Shown here in pieces: positions 1 through 12,647 of a stretch of DNA of 64,000 nt; positions within the stretch are counted from its first letter, which is position 1, and each line of letters begins with the position of its first letter. Where the stretch lies: the NCBI GenBank assembly GCA_022747635.1, contig JAKTNV010000769.1, positions 1 through 64,000 on the forward strand. Reading direction: 5' to 3'. The notes beneath the pieces are model-generated. The model was not told the DNA's origin. It did no database searches and was given only the letters and a program-made list of their open reading frames with translations. The translations under genes were made by a program, and so were the position numbers. This DNA is from Hetaerina americana. Taxonomy: Eukaryota; Arthropoda; Insecta; Odonata; Calopterygidae.

Positions 1-2306
1 AAACATTTTTGTTTGATTTGTGTCGAGTGAGAATTTCACCCAGAACCCAAAGGGGGGGGTATTGCCACTTTTCATGGAAAAATGAGAAAAATTAAAATTT
101 CTAAAAATGAAATAAATGCCTTCTATACACCTCAAACATTCACTCTATAATGGAAGATTGTTGTTTTTCGAAATATTTTTTGAAATTTGGGCTCTTTTAC
201 TAACATTAACACTTGCGATGAGGCATCTTTTATGCTCATTTCTTGTCTTTAATGATTTATTCTGGGTTTTATTTTGTTTATTAGATGAAAATGAACAACA
301 ATACACACCATGGAAACATTTTTGTTTGATATGTGTCGAGTGAGAATTTCACCTAGAACCCAAAGGGGGGGGTATAGGCACTTTTCATGGAAAAATGAGA
401 AAAATTAAAATTTCTAAAAATGAAATAAATGCCTTCTATACACCTCAAACATTCACTCTATAATGGAAGATTGTTGTTTTTCGCAATATTTTTTTAAATT
501 TGGGCTCTTTTACTAACATTAACACTTGCGATGAGGCATCTTTTATGCTCATTTCTTGTCTTGAATGATTTATTCTGGGTTTTATTTTGTTTATTTGATG
601 AAAATGAACAACAATACACACCATGGAAACATTTTTGTTTGATTTGAGTCGAGTGAGAATTTCACCTAGAACCCAAAGGGGGGGGTATTGGCACTTTTCA
701 TGGAAAAATGAGAAAATTAAAATTTCTAAAAATGAAATAAATGCCTTCTATACACCTCAAACATTCACTCTATAATGGAAGATTGTTGTTTTTTCGCAAT
801 ATTTTTGAAATTTGGGCTCTTTTACTAACATTAACACTTGCGATGAGGCATCTTTTATGCTCATTTCTTGTCTTGAATGATTTATTCTGGGTTTTATTTT
901 GTTTATTTGATGAAAATGAACAACAATACACACCATGGAAACATTTTTGTTTGATTTGTGTCGAGTGAGAATTTCACCTAGAACCCAAAGGGGGGGGTAT
1001 TGGCACTTTTCAATAAAAAATGAGAAAAATTAAAATTTCTAAAAATGAAATAAATGCCTTCTATACACCTCAAACATTCACTCTATAATGGAAGATTGTT
1101 GTTTTTCGCAATATTTTTTCAAATTTGGGCTCTTTTACTAACATTAACACTTGCGATGAGGCATCTTTTATGCTCATTTCTTGTCTGGAATGATTTATTC
1201 TGGGTTTTATTTTGTTTATTTGATGAAAATGAACAACAATAAACACCATGGAAACATTTTTGTTTGATTTGTGTCGAGTGAGAATTTCACCTAGAACCCA
1301 AAGGGGGGGGGGTATTGGCACTTTTCATGGAAAAATGAAAAAAATTAAAATTTCTAAAAATGTAATAAATGCCGTCTATACACCTCAAACATTCACTCTA
1401 TAATGGAAGATTGTTGTTTTTCGCGATATTTTTTGAATTTTGGGCTCTTTTACTAACATTAACACTTGCGATGAGGCAATCTTTTATGCTCATTTCTTGT
1501 CTTTAATGATTTATTCTGGGTTTTATTTTGTTTATTTGATGAAATGAAAAACAATTAACACCATGGAAACATTTTTGTTTGATTTGAGTCGAGTGAGAAT
1601 TTCACCTAGAACCCAAAGGGGGGGTATTGGCACTTTTCATGGAAAAATGAGAAAAATTAAAATTTCTAAAAATGAAATAAATGCCTTCTATACACCTCAA
1701 ACATTCACTCTATAATGGAAGATTGTTGTTTTTCGCGATATTTTTTGAAATTTGGGCTCTTTTACTAACATTAACACTTGCGATGAGGCATCTTTTATGC
1801 TCATTTCATGTCTTGAATGATTTATTCTGGGTTTTATTTTGTTTATTTGATGAAAATGAACAACAATACACACCATGGAAACATTTTTGTTTGATTTGTG
1901 TCGAGTGAGAATTTCACCCAGAACCCAAAGTGGGGGGTATTGCCACTTTTCATGGAAAAATGAGAAAAATTAAAATTTCTAAAAATGAAATAAATGCCTT
2001 CTATACACCTCAAACATTCACTCTATAATGGAAGATTGTTGTTTTTCGCAATATTTTTTGAAATTTGGGCTCTTTTACTAACATAACACTTGCGATGAGG
2101 CATCTTTTATGCTCATTTCTTGTCTTGAATGATTTATTCTGGTTTTATTTTGTTTATTTGATGAAAATGAACAACAATACACACCATGGAAACATTTTTG
2201 TTTGATTTGTGTCGAGTGAGAATTTCACCTAGAACCCAAAGGGGGGGGGGTATTGGCACTTTTCAATAAAAAATGAGAAAAATTAAAATTTCTAAAAATG
2301 AAATAA
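1..2306 (+). repeat. HOR-A, partial left copy (partial monomer plus M1-M7)
   Basis: After a 115 bp partial monomer, starts are 116, 429, 741, 1054, 1369, 1681 and 1994. The order of variants matches M34-M40 (10456-12647) one for one: a GAAATA/TTAGATG type, a TAAATTT type, a GCAATA/GAAATTT type with CAATAAAA tail, a CAAATTT type, a GCCGTC/GAATTTT type, a TCATGTCTT type ending in AAAGTGGGGGG, then a plain type. M8 continues the match to M41. The offset is about 10.34 kb, or 33 monomers. Several single-base indels here (for example near 706, 795, 1475, 1543 and 2083) are absent from the matching copy. Confidence 0.85.
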
Positions 2307-5300
2307 ATGCCTTCTATACACCTCAAACATTCACTCTATTATGGAAGATTGTTGTTTTTCGAAATATTTTTTCAAATTTGGGCTCTTTTACTAACATTAA
2401 CACTTGCGATGAGGCATCTTTTATGCTCATTTCTTGTCTTGAATGATTTATTCTGGGTTTATTTTGTTTATTTGATGAAAATGAACAACAATAAACACCA
2501 TGGAAACATTTTTGTTTGATTTGTGTCGAGTGAGAATTTCACCTAGAACCCAAAGGGGGGGGGGTATTGGCACTTTTCATGGAAAAATGAAAAAAATTAA
2601 AATTTCTAAAAATGTAATAAATGCCGTCTATACACCTCAAACATTCACTCTATAATGGAAGATTGTTGTTTTTCGCGATATTTTTGAATTTTGGGCTCTT
2701 TTACTAACATTAACACTTGCGATGAGGCATCTTTTATGCTCATTTCTTGTCTTTAATGATTTATTCTGGGTTTTATTTTGTTTATTTGATGAAAATGAAA
2801 AACAATTAACACCATGAAACATTTTTGTTTGATTTGAGTCGAGTGAGAATTTCACCTAGAACCCAAAGGGGGGGGTATTGGCACTTTTCATGGAAAAATG
2901 AGAAAAATTAAAATTTCTAAAAATGAAATAAATGCCTTCTATACACCTCAAACATTCACTCTATAATGGAAGATTGTTGTTTTTCGCGATATTTTTTGAA
3001 ATTTGGCTCTTTTACTAACATTAACACTTGCGATGAGGCATCTTTTATGCTCATTTCATGTCTTGAATGATTTATTCTGGGTTTTATTTGTTTATTTGAT
3101 GAAAATGAACAACAATACACACCATGGAACATTTTTGTTGATTTGTGTCGAGTGAGAATTTCACCTAGAACCCAAAGGGGGGGGTATTGGCACTTTTCAA
3201 TAAAAAATGAGAAAAATTAAAATTTCTAAAAATGAAATAAATGCCTTCTATACACCTCAAACATTCACTCTATAATGGAAGATTGTTGTTTTTCGCAATA
3301 TTTTTTCAAATTTGGGCTCTTTTACTAACATTAACACTTGCGATGAGGCATCTTTTATGCTCATTTCTTGTCTTGAATGATTTATTCTGGGTTTTATTTT
3401 GTTTATTTGATGAAAATGAACAACAATAAACACCATGGAAACATTTTTGTTTGATTTGAGTCGAGTGAGAATTTCACCTAGAACCCAAAGGGGGGGGTAT
3501 TGGCACTTTTCAATAAAAAATGAGAAAAATTAAAATTTCTAAAAATGAAATAAATGCTTCTATACACCTCAAACATTCACTCTATAATGGAAGATTGTTG
3601 TTTTTCGCAATATTTTTTCAAATTTGGGCTCTTTTACTAACATTAACACTTGCGATGAGGCATCTTTTATGCTCATTTCTTGTCTTGAATGATTTATTCT
3701 GGGTTTTATTTTGTTTATTTGATGAAAATGAACAACAATAAACACCATGGAAACATTTTTGTTTGATTTGTGTCGAGTGAGAATTTCACCTAGAACCCAA
3801 AGGGGGGGGGGGGTATTGGCACTTTTCATGGAAAAATGAAAAAAATTAAAATTTCTAAAAATGTAATAAATGCCGTCTATACACCTCAAACATTCACTCT
3901 ATAATGGAAGATTGTTGTTTTTCGCGATATTTTTTGAATTTTGGGCTCTTTTACTAACATTAACACTTGCGATGAGGCATCTTTTATGCTCATTTCTTGT
4001 CTTTAATGATTTATTCTGGGTTTTATTTTGTTTATTTTGATGAAAATGAAAAACAATTAACACCATGGAAACATTTTTGTTTGATTTGAGTCGAGTGAGA
4101 ATTTCACCTAGAACCCAAAGGGGGGGGGTATTGGCACTTTTCATGGAAAAATGAGAAAAATTAAAATTTCTAAAAATGAAATAAATGCCTTCTATACACC
4201 TCAAACATTCACTCTATAATGGAAGATTGTTGTTTTTCGCGATATTTTTTGAAATTTGGGCTCTTTTACTAACATTAACACTTGCGATGAGGCATCTTTT
4301 ATGCTCATTTCATGTCTTGAATGATTTATTCTGGGTTTTATTTTGTTTATTTGATGAAAATGAACAACAATACACACCATGGAAACATTTTTGTTTGATT
4401 TGTGTCGAGTGAGAATTTCACCCAGAACCCAAAGTGGGGGGTATTGCCACTTTTCATGGAAAAATGAGAAAAATTAAAATTTCTAAAATGAAATAAATGC
4501 CTTCTATACACCTCAAACATTCACTCTATAATGGAAGATTGTTGTTTTTCGAAATATTTTTTCAAATTTGGGCTCTTTTACTAACATTAACACTTGCGAT
4601 GAGGCATCTTTTATGCTCATTTCTTGTCTTGAATGATTTATTCTGGGTTTTATTTTGTTTATTTGATGAAAATGAACAACAATAACACCATGGAAACATT
4701 TTTGTTTGATTTGTGTCGAGTGAGAATTTCACCTAGAACCCAAAGGGGGGGGGGGGTATTGGCACTTTTCAATAAAAAATGAGAAAAATTAAAATTTCTA
4801 AAAATGAAATAAATGCCTTCTATACACCTCAAACATTCACTCGATAATGGAAGATTGTTGTTTTTCGCAATATTTTTTGAAATTTGGGCTCTTTTACTAA
4901 CATTAACACTTGCGATGAGGCATCTTTTATGCTCATTTCTTGTCTTGAATGATTTATTCTGGGTTTTATTTTGTTTATTTGATGAAAATGAACAACAATA
5001 CACACCATGGAAACATTTTTGTTTGATTGTGTCGAGTGAGAATTTCACCCAGAACCCAAAGGGGGGGGGGTATTGCCACTTTTCATGGAAAAATGAGAAA
5101 AATTAAATTTCTAAAAATGAAATAAATGCCTTCTATACACCTCAAACATTCACTCTATAATGGAAGATTGTTGTTTTTCGAAATATTTTTTGAAATTTGG
5201 GCTCTTTTACTAACATTAACACTTGCGATGAGGCATCTTTTATGCTCATTTCTTGTCTTTAATGATTTATTCTGGTTTTATTTTGTTTATTAGATGAAAA

Positions 5301-7631
5301 TGAACAACAATACACACCATGGAAACATTTTTGTTTGATATGTGTCGAGTGAGAATTTCACCTAGAACCCAAAGGGGGGGGTATAGGCACTTTTCATGGA
5401 AAAATGAGAAAAATTAAAATTTCTAAAAATGAAATAAATGCCTTCTATACACCTCAAACATTCACTCTATAATGGAAGATTGTTGTTTTTCGCAATATTT
5501 TTTTAAATTTGGGCTCTTTTACTAACATTAACACTTGCGATGAGGCATCTTTATGCTCATTTCTTGTCTTGAATGATTTATTCTGGGTTTTATTTTGTTT
5601 ATTTGATGAAAATGAACAACAATACACACCATGGAAACATTTTTGTTTGATTTGAGTCGAGTGAGAATTTCACCTAGAACCCAAAGGGGGGGGTATTGGC
5701 ACTTTTCATGGAAAAAATGAGAAAAATTAAAATTTCTAAAAATGAAATAAATGCCTTCTATACACCTCAAACATTCACTCTATAATGGAAGATTGTTGTT
5801 TTTCGCAATATTTTTTGAAATTTGGGCTCTTTTACTAACATTAACACTTGCGATGAGGCATCTTTTATGCTCATTTCTTGTCTTGAATGATTTATTCTGG
5901 GTTTTATTTTGTTTATTTGATGAAAATGAACAACAATACACACCATGGAAACATTTTTGTTTGATTTGTGTCGAGTGAGAATTTCACCTAGAACCCAAAG
6001 GGGGGGGTATTGGCACTTTTCAATAAAAAATGAGAAAAATTAAAATTTCTAAAAATGAAATAAATGCCTTCTATACACCTCAAACATTCACTCTATAATG
6101 GAAGATTGTTGTTTTTCGCAATATTTTTTCAAATTTGGGCTCTTTTACTAACATTAACACTTGCGATGAGGCATCATTTATGCTCATTTCTTGTCTTGAA
6201 TGATTTATTCTGGGTTTTATTTTGTTTATTTGATGAAAATGAACAACAATAAACACCATGGAAACATTTTTGTTTGATTTGTGTCGAGTGAGAATTTCAC
6301 CTAGAACCCAAAGGGGGGGGGGTATTGGCACTTTTCATGGAAAAATGAAAAAAAATTAAAATTTCTAAAAATGTAATAAATGCCGTCTATACACCTCAAA
6401 CATTCACTCTATAATGGAAGATTGTTGTTTTTCGCGATATTTTTTGAATTTTGGGCTCTTTTACTAACATTAACACTTGCGATGAGGCATCTTTTATGCT
6501 CATTTCTTGTCTTTAATGATTTATTCTGGGTTTTATTTTGTTTATTTGATGAAAATGAAAAACAATTAACACCATGGAAACATTTTTGTTTGATTTGAGT
6601 CGAGTGAGAATTTCACCTAGAACCCAAAGGGGGTATTGGCACTTTTCATGGAAAAATGAGAAAAATTAAAATTTCTAAAAATGAAATAAATGCCTTCTAT
6701 ACACCTCAAACATTCACTCTATAATGGAAGATTGTTGTTTTTCGCAATATTTTTTGAAATTTGGGCTCTTTTACTAACATTAACACTTGCGATGAGGCAT
6801 CTTTTATGCTCATTTCTTGTCTTGAATGATTTATTCTGGGTTTTATTTTGTTTATTTGATGAAAATGAACAACAATACACACCATGGAAACATTTTTGTT
6901 TGATTTGTGTCGAGTGAGAATTTCACCTAGAACCCAAAGGGGGGGGGTATTGGCACTTTTCAATAAAAAATGAGAAAAATTAAAATTTCTAAAAATGAAA
7001 TAAATGCCTTCTATACACCTCAAACATTCACTCTATTATGGAAGATTGTTGTTTTTCGAAATATTTTTTCAAATTTGGGCACTTTTACTAACATTAACAC
7101 TTGCGATGAGGCATCTTTTATGCTCATTTCTTGTCTTGAATGATTTATTCTGGGTTTTATTTTGTTTATTTGATGAAAATGAACAACAATAAACACCATG
7201 GAAACATTTTTGTTTCATTTGTGTTGAGTGAGAATTTCACCTAGAACCCAAAGGGGGGGGGGGATTGGCACTTTTCATGGAAAAATGAGAAAAATTAAAA
7301 TTTCTAAAAATGAAATAAATGCCTTCTATACACCTCAAACATTCACTCTATAATGGAAGATTGTTGTTTTTCGCAATATTTTTTGAAATTTGGGCTCTTT
7401 TACTAACATTAACACTTGCGATGAGGCATCTTTTATGCTCATTTCTTGTCTTGAATGATTTATTCTGGGTTTTATTTTGTTTATTTGATGAAAATGAACA
7501 ACAATACACACCATGGAAACATTTTTGTTTGATTTGTGTCGAGTGAGAATTTCACCTAGAACCCAAAGGGGGGGGGTATGGCACTTTTCAATAAAAAATG
7601 AGAAAAATTAAAATTTCTAAAAATGAAATAA
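2307..7631 (+). repeat. HOR-A, full copy 1 (M8-M24, 17 monomers, 5325 bp)
   Basis: Monomer starts: 2307, 2621, 2932, 3241, 3554, 3870, 4185, 4497, 4813, 5126, 5438, 5751, 6064, 6380, 6690, 7004, 7319. M8-M21 match M25-M38 in order at an offset of 5325-5334 bp. Rare shared markers support this: CTCTATTATGG at the first monomer, CTCGATAATGG at 4813 and 10143, TCATGTCTT at 4185 and 9513, and TTAGATG at 5126 and 10456. M22-M23 then match M40-M41, because one monomer (M39) is present only in the next copy. M23 carries GGGCACTTTT and TTTGTGTTGAG, markers also found at 12648 and 16424. The first 3.4 kb contains about 15 single-base indels not seen in the second copy. Confidence 0.9.
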
Positions 7632-10600
7632 ATGCCTTCTATACACCTCAAACATTCACTCTATTATGGAAGATTGTTGTTTTTCGAAATATTTTTTCAA
7701 ATTTGGGCTCTTTTACTAACATTAACACTTGCGATGAGGCATCTTTTATGCTCATTTCTTGTCTTGAATGATTTATTCTGGGTTTTATTTTGTTTATTTG
7801 ATGAAAATGAACAACAATAAACACCATGGAAACATTTTTGTTTGATTTGTGTCGAGTGAGAATTTCACCTAGAACCCAAAGGGGGGGGGGTATTGGCACT
7901 TTTCATGGAAAAATGAAAAAAATTAAAATTTCTAAAAATGTAATAATGCCGTCTATACACCTCAAACATTCACTCTATAATGGAAGATTGTTGTTTTTCG
8001 CGATATTTTTTGAATTTTGGGCTCTTTTACTAACATTAACACTTGCGATGAGGCATCTTTTATGCTCATTTCTTGTCTTTAATGATTTATTCTGGGTTTT
8101 ATTTTGTTTATTTGATGAAAATGAAAAACAATTAACACCATGGAAACATTTTTGTTTGATTTGAGTCGAGTGAGAATTTCACCTAGAACCCAAAGGGGGG
8201 GGTATTGGCACTTTTCATGGAAAAATGAGAAAAATTAAAATTTCTAAAAATGAAATAAATGCCTTCTATACACCTCAAACATTCACTCTATAATGGAAGA
8301 TTGTTGTTTTTCGCGATATTTTTTGAAATTTGGGCTCTTTTACTAACATTAACACTTGCGATGAGGCATCTTTTATGCTCATTTCATGTCTTGAATGATT
8401 TATTCTGGGTTTTATTTTGTTTATTTGATGAAAATGAACAACAATACACACCATGGAAACATTTTTGTTTGATTTGTGTCGAGTGAGAATTTCACCTAGA
8501 ACCCAAAGGGGGGGGTATTGGCACTTTTCAATAAAAAATGAGAAAAATTAAAATTTCTAAAAATGAAATAAATGCCTTCTATACACCTCAAACATTCACT
8601 CTATAATGGAAGATTGTTGTTTTTCGCAATATTTTTTCAAATTTGGGCTCTTTTACTAACATTAACACTTGCGATGAGGCATCTTTTATGCTCATTTCTT
8701 GTCTTGAATGATTTATTCTGGGTTTTATTTTGTTTATTTGATGAAAATGAACAACAATAAACACCATGGAAACATTTTTGTTTGATTTGAGTCGAGTGAG
8801 AATTTCACCTAGAACCCAAAGGGGGGGGTATTGGCACTTTTCAATAAAAAATGAGAAAAATTAAAATTTCTAAAAATGAAATAAATGCCTTCTATACACC
8901 TCAAACATTCACTCTATAATGGAAGATTGTTGTTTTTCGCAATATTTTTTCAAATTTGGGCTCTTTTACTAACATTAACACTTGCGATGAGGCATCTTTT
9001 ATGCTCATTTCTTGTCTTGAATGATTTATTCTGGGTTTTATTTTGTTTATTTGATGAAAATGAACAACAATAAACACCATGGAAACATTTTTGTTTGATT
9101 TGTGTCGAGTGAGAATTTCACCTAGAACCCAAAGGGGGGGGGGTATTGGCACTTTTCATGGAAAAATGAAAAAAATTAAAATTTCTAAAAATGTAATAAA
9201 TGCCGTCTATACACCTCAAACATTCACTCTATAATGGAAGATTGTTGTTTTTCGCGATATTTTTTGAATTTTGGGCTCTTTTACTAACATTAACACTTGC
9301 GATGAGGCATCTTTTATGCTCATTTCTTGTCTTTAATGATTTATTCTGGGTTTTATTTTGTTTATTTGATGAAAATGAAAAACAATTAACACCATGGAAA
9401 CATTTTTGTTTGATTTGAGTCGAGTGAGAATTTCACCTAGAACCCAAAGGGGGGGGTATTGGCACTTTTCATGGAAAAATGAGAAAAATTAAAATTTCTA
9501 AAAATGAAATAAATGCCTTCTATACACCTCAAACATTCACTCTATAATGGAAGATTGTTGTTTTTCGCGATATTTTTTGAAATTTGGGCTCTTTTACTAA
9601 CATTAACACTTGCGATGAGGCATCTTTTATGCTCATTTCATGTCTTGAATGATTTATTCTGGGTTTTATTTTGTTTATTTGATGAAAATGAACAACAATA
9701 CACACCATGGAAACATTTTTGTTTGATTTGTGTCGAGTGAGAATTTCACCCAGAACCCAAAGTGGGGGGTATTGCCACTTTTCATGGAAAAATGAGAAAA
9801 ATTAAAATTTCTAAAAATGAAATAAATGCCTTCTATACACCTCAAACATTCACTCTATAATGGAAGATTGTTGTTTTTCGAAATATTTTTTCAAATTTGG
9901 GCTCTTTTACTAACATTAACACTTGCGATGAGGCATCTTTTATGCTCATTTCTTGTCTTGAATGATTTATTCTGGGTTTTATTTTGTTTATTTGATGAAA
10001 ATGAACAACAATTAACACCATGGAAACATTTTTGTTTGATTTGTGTCGAGTGAGAATTTCACCTAGAACCCAAAGGGGGGGGGGGGTATTGGCACTTTTC
10101 AATAAAAAATGAGAAAAATTAAAATTTCTAAAAATGAAATAAATGCCTTCTATACACCTCAAACATTCACTCGATAATGGAAGATTGTTGTTTTTCGCAA
10201 TATTTTTTGAAATTTGGGCTCTTTTACTAACATTAACACTTGCGATGAGGCATCTTTTATGCTCATTTCTTGTCTTGAATGATTTATTCTGGGTTTTATT
10301 TTGTTTATTTGATGAAAATGAACAACAATACACACCATGGAAACATTTTTGTTTGATTTGTGTCGAGTGAGAATTTCACCCAGAACCCAAAGGGGGGGGT
10401 ATTGCCACTTTTCATGGAAAAATGAGAAAAATTAAAATTTCTAAAAATGAAATAAATGCCTTCTATACACCTCAAACATTCACTCTATAATGGAAGATTG
10501 TTGTTTTTCGAAATATTTTTTGAAATTTGGGCTCTTTTACTAACATTAACACTTGCGATGAGGCATCTTTTATGCTCATTTCTTGTCTTTAATGATTTAT

Positions 10601-12647
10601 TCTGGGTTTTATTTTGTTTATTAGATGAAAATGAACAACAATACACACCATGGAAACATTTTTGTTTGATATGTGTCGAGTGAGAATTTCACCTAGAACC
10701 CAAAGGGGGGGGTATAGGCACTTTTCATGGAAAAATGAGAAAAATTAAAATTTCTAAAAATGAAATAAATGCCTTCTATACACCTCAAACATTCACTCTA
10801 TAATGGAAGATTGTTGTTTTTCGCAATATTTTTTTAAATTTGGGCTCTTTTACTAACATTAACACTTGCGATGAGGCATCTTTTATGCTCATTTCTTGTC
10901 TTGAATGATTTATTCTGGGTTTTATTTTGTTTATTTGATGAAAATGAACAACAATACACACCATGGAAACATTTTTGTTTGATTTGAGTCGAGTGAGAAT
11001 TTCACCTAGAACCCAAAGGGGGGGGTATTGGCACTTTTCATGGAAAAATGAGAAAAATTAAAATTTCTAAAAATGAAATAAATGCCTTCTATACACCTCA
11101 AACATTCACTCTATAATGGAAGATTGTTGTTTTTCGCAATATTTTTTGAAATTTGGGCTCTTTTACTAACATTAACACTTGCGATGAGGCATCTTTTATG
11201 CTCATTTCTTGTCTTGAATGATTTATTCTGGGTTTTATTTTGTTTATTTGATGAAAATGAACAACAATACACACCATGGAAACATTTTTGTTTGATTTGT
11301 GTCGAGTGAGAATTTCACCTAGAACCCAAAGGGGGGGGTATTGGCACTTTTCAATAAAAAATGAGAAAAATTAAAATTTCTAAAAATGAAATAAATGCCT
11401 TCTATACACCTCAAACATTCACTCTATAATGGAAGATTGTTGTTTTTCGCAATATTTTTTCAAATTTGGGCTCTTTTACTAACATTAACACTTGCGATGA
11501 GGCATCTTTTATGCTCATTTCTTGTCTTGAATGATTTATTCTGGGTTTTATTTTGTTTATTTGATGAAAATGAACAACAATAAACACCATGGAAACATTT
11601 TTGTTTGATTTGTGTCGAGTGAGAATTTCACCTAGAACCCAAAGGGGGGGGGGTATTGGCACTTTTCATGGAAAAATGAAAAAAATTAAAATTTCTAAAA
11701 ATGTAATAAATGCCGTCTATACACCTCAAACATTCACTCTATAATGGAAGATTGTTGTTTTTCGCGATATTTTTTGAATTTTGGGCTCTTTTACTAACAT
11801 TAACACTTGCGATGAGGCATCTTTTATGCTCATTTCTTGTCTTTAATGATTTATTCTGGGTTTTATTTTGTTTATTTGATGAAAATGAAAAACAATTAAC
11901 ACCATGGAAACATTTTTGTTTGATTTGAGTCGAGTGAGAATTTCACCTAGAACCCAAAGGGGGGTATTGGCACTTTTCATGGAAAAATGAGAAAAATTAA
12001 AATTTCTAAAAATGAAATAAATGCCTTCTATACACCTCAAACATTCACTCTATAATGGAAGATTGTTGTTTTTCGCGATATTTTTTGAAATTTGGGCTCT
12101 TTTACTAACATTAACACTTGCGATGAGGCATCTTTTATGCTCATTTCATGTCTTGAATGATTTATTCTGGGTTTTATTTTGTTTATTTGATGAAAATGAA
12201 CAACAATACACACCATGGAAACATTTTTGTTTGATTTGTGTCGAGTGAGAATTTCACCCAGAACCCAAAGTGGGGGGTATTGCCACTTTTCATGGAAAAA
12301 TGAGAAAAATTAAAATTTCTAAAAATGAAATAAATGCCTTCTATACACCTCAAACATTCACTCTATAATGGAAGATTGTTGTTTTTCGCAATATTTTTTG
12401 AAATTTGGGCTCTTTTACTAACATTAACACTTGCGATGAGGCATCTTTTATGCTCATTTCTTGTCTTGAATGATTTATTCTGGGTTTTATTTTGTTTATT
12501 TGATGAAAATGAACAACAATACACACCATGGAAACATTTTTGTTTGATTTGTGTCGAGTGAGAATTTCACCTAGAACCCAAAGGGGGGGGGTATTGGCAC
12601 TTTTCAATAAAAAATGAGAAAAATTAAAATTTCTAAAAATGAAATAA
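7632..12647 (+). repeat. HOR-A, copy 2 (M25-M40, 16 monomers)
   Basis: Monomer starts: 7632, 7946, 8259, 8572, 8885, 9200, 9513, 9826, 10143, 10456, 10769, 11082, 11395, 11710, 12021, 12334. It repeats M8-M21 in order through 12020, then has M39 (12021) and M40 before joining M41, which is the counterpart of M23. Unlike copy 1 it is nearly free of single-base indels; one exception is TAATAATGCC at 7941-7950, which lacks one A. This copy runs directly into HOR-B, whose first monomer (M41) belongs to both series. Confidence 0.9.
12021..12333 (+). repeat. Extra monomer M39 distinguishing HOR-A copies
   Basis: This TCATGTCTT-type monomer, ending in CCCAGAACCC and AAAGTGGGGGG, lies between the counterparts of M21 and M22. 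In copy 1 the same interval (6380 to 6690) has no such monomer, whereas the left partial copy has it at 1681. The simplest reading is that copy 1 lost one monomer, since two of the three copies carry it. Gain in the others is less likely but possible. Confidence 0.75.

Noticed and set aside
9842..10333. A 163-codon reverse-strand open frame crossing a monomer boundary
   Set aside because: Its length depends on the G-run (read as a proline stretch) keeping frame between two monomers. It exists in few copies and overlaps the equally open forward frame. It is a by-product of low stop density in this repeat.
11082..11309. A 75-codon forward open frame with hydrophobic segments, repeated in most monomers (for example 116-343, 741-968, 11082-11309)
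   Set aside because: It follows the repeat, not a gene. Common variants put a stop in it (TAAATTT), change it non-synonymously (GAA/CAA/TAA at one codon) or shift the frame, with no sign of protein-level constraint. A 313 bp period also changes frame from one monomer to the next.
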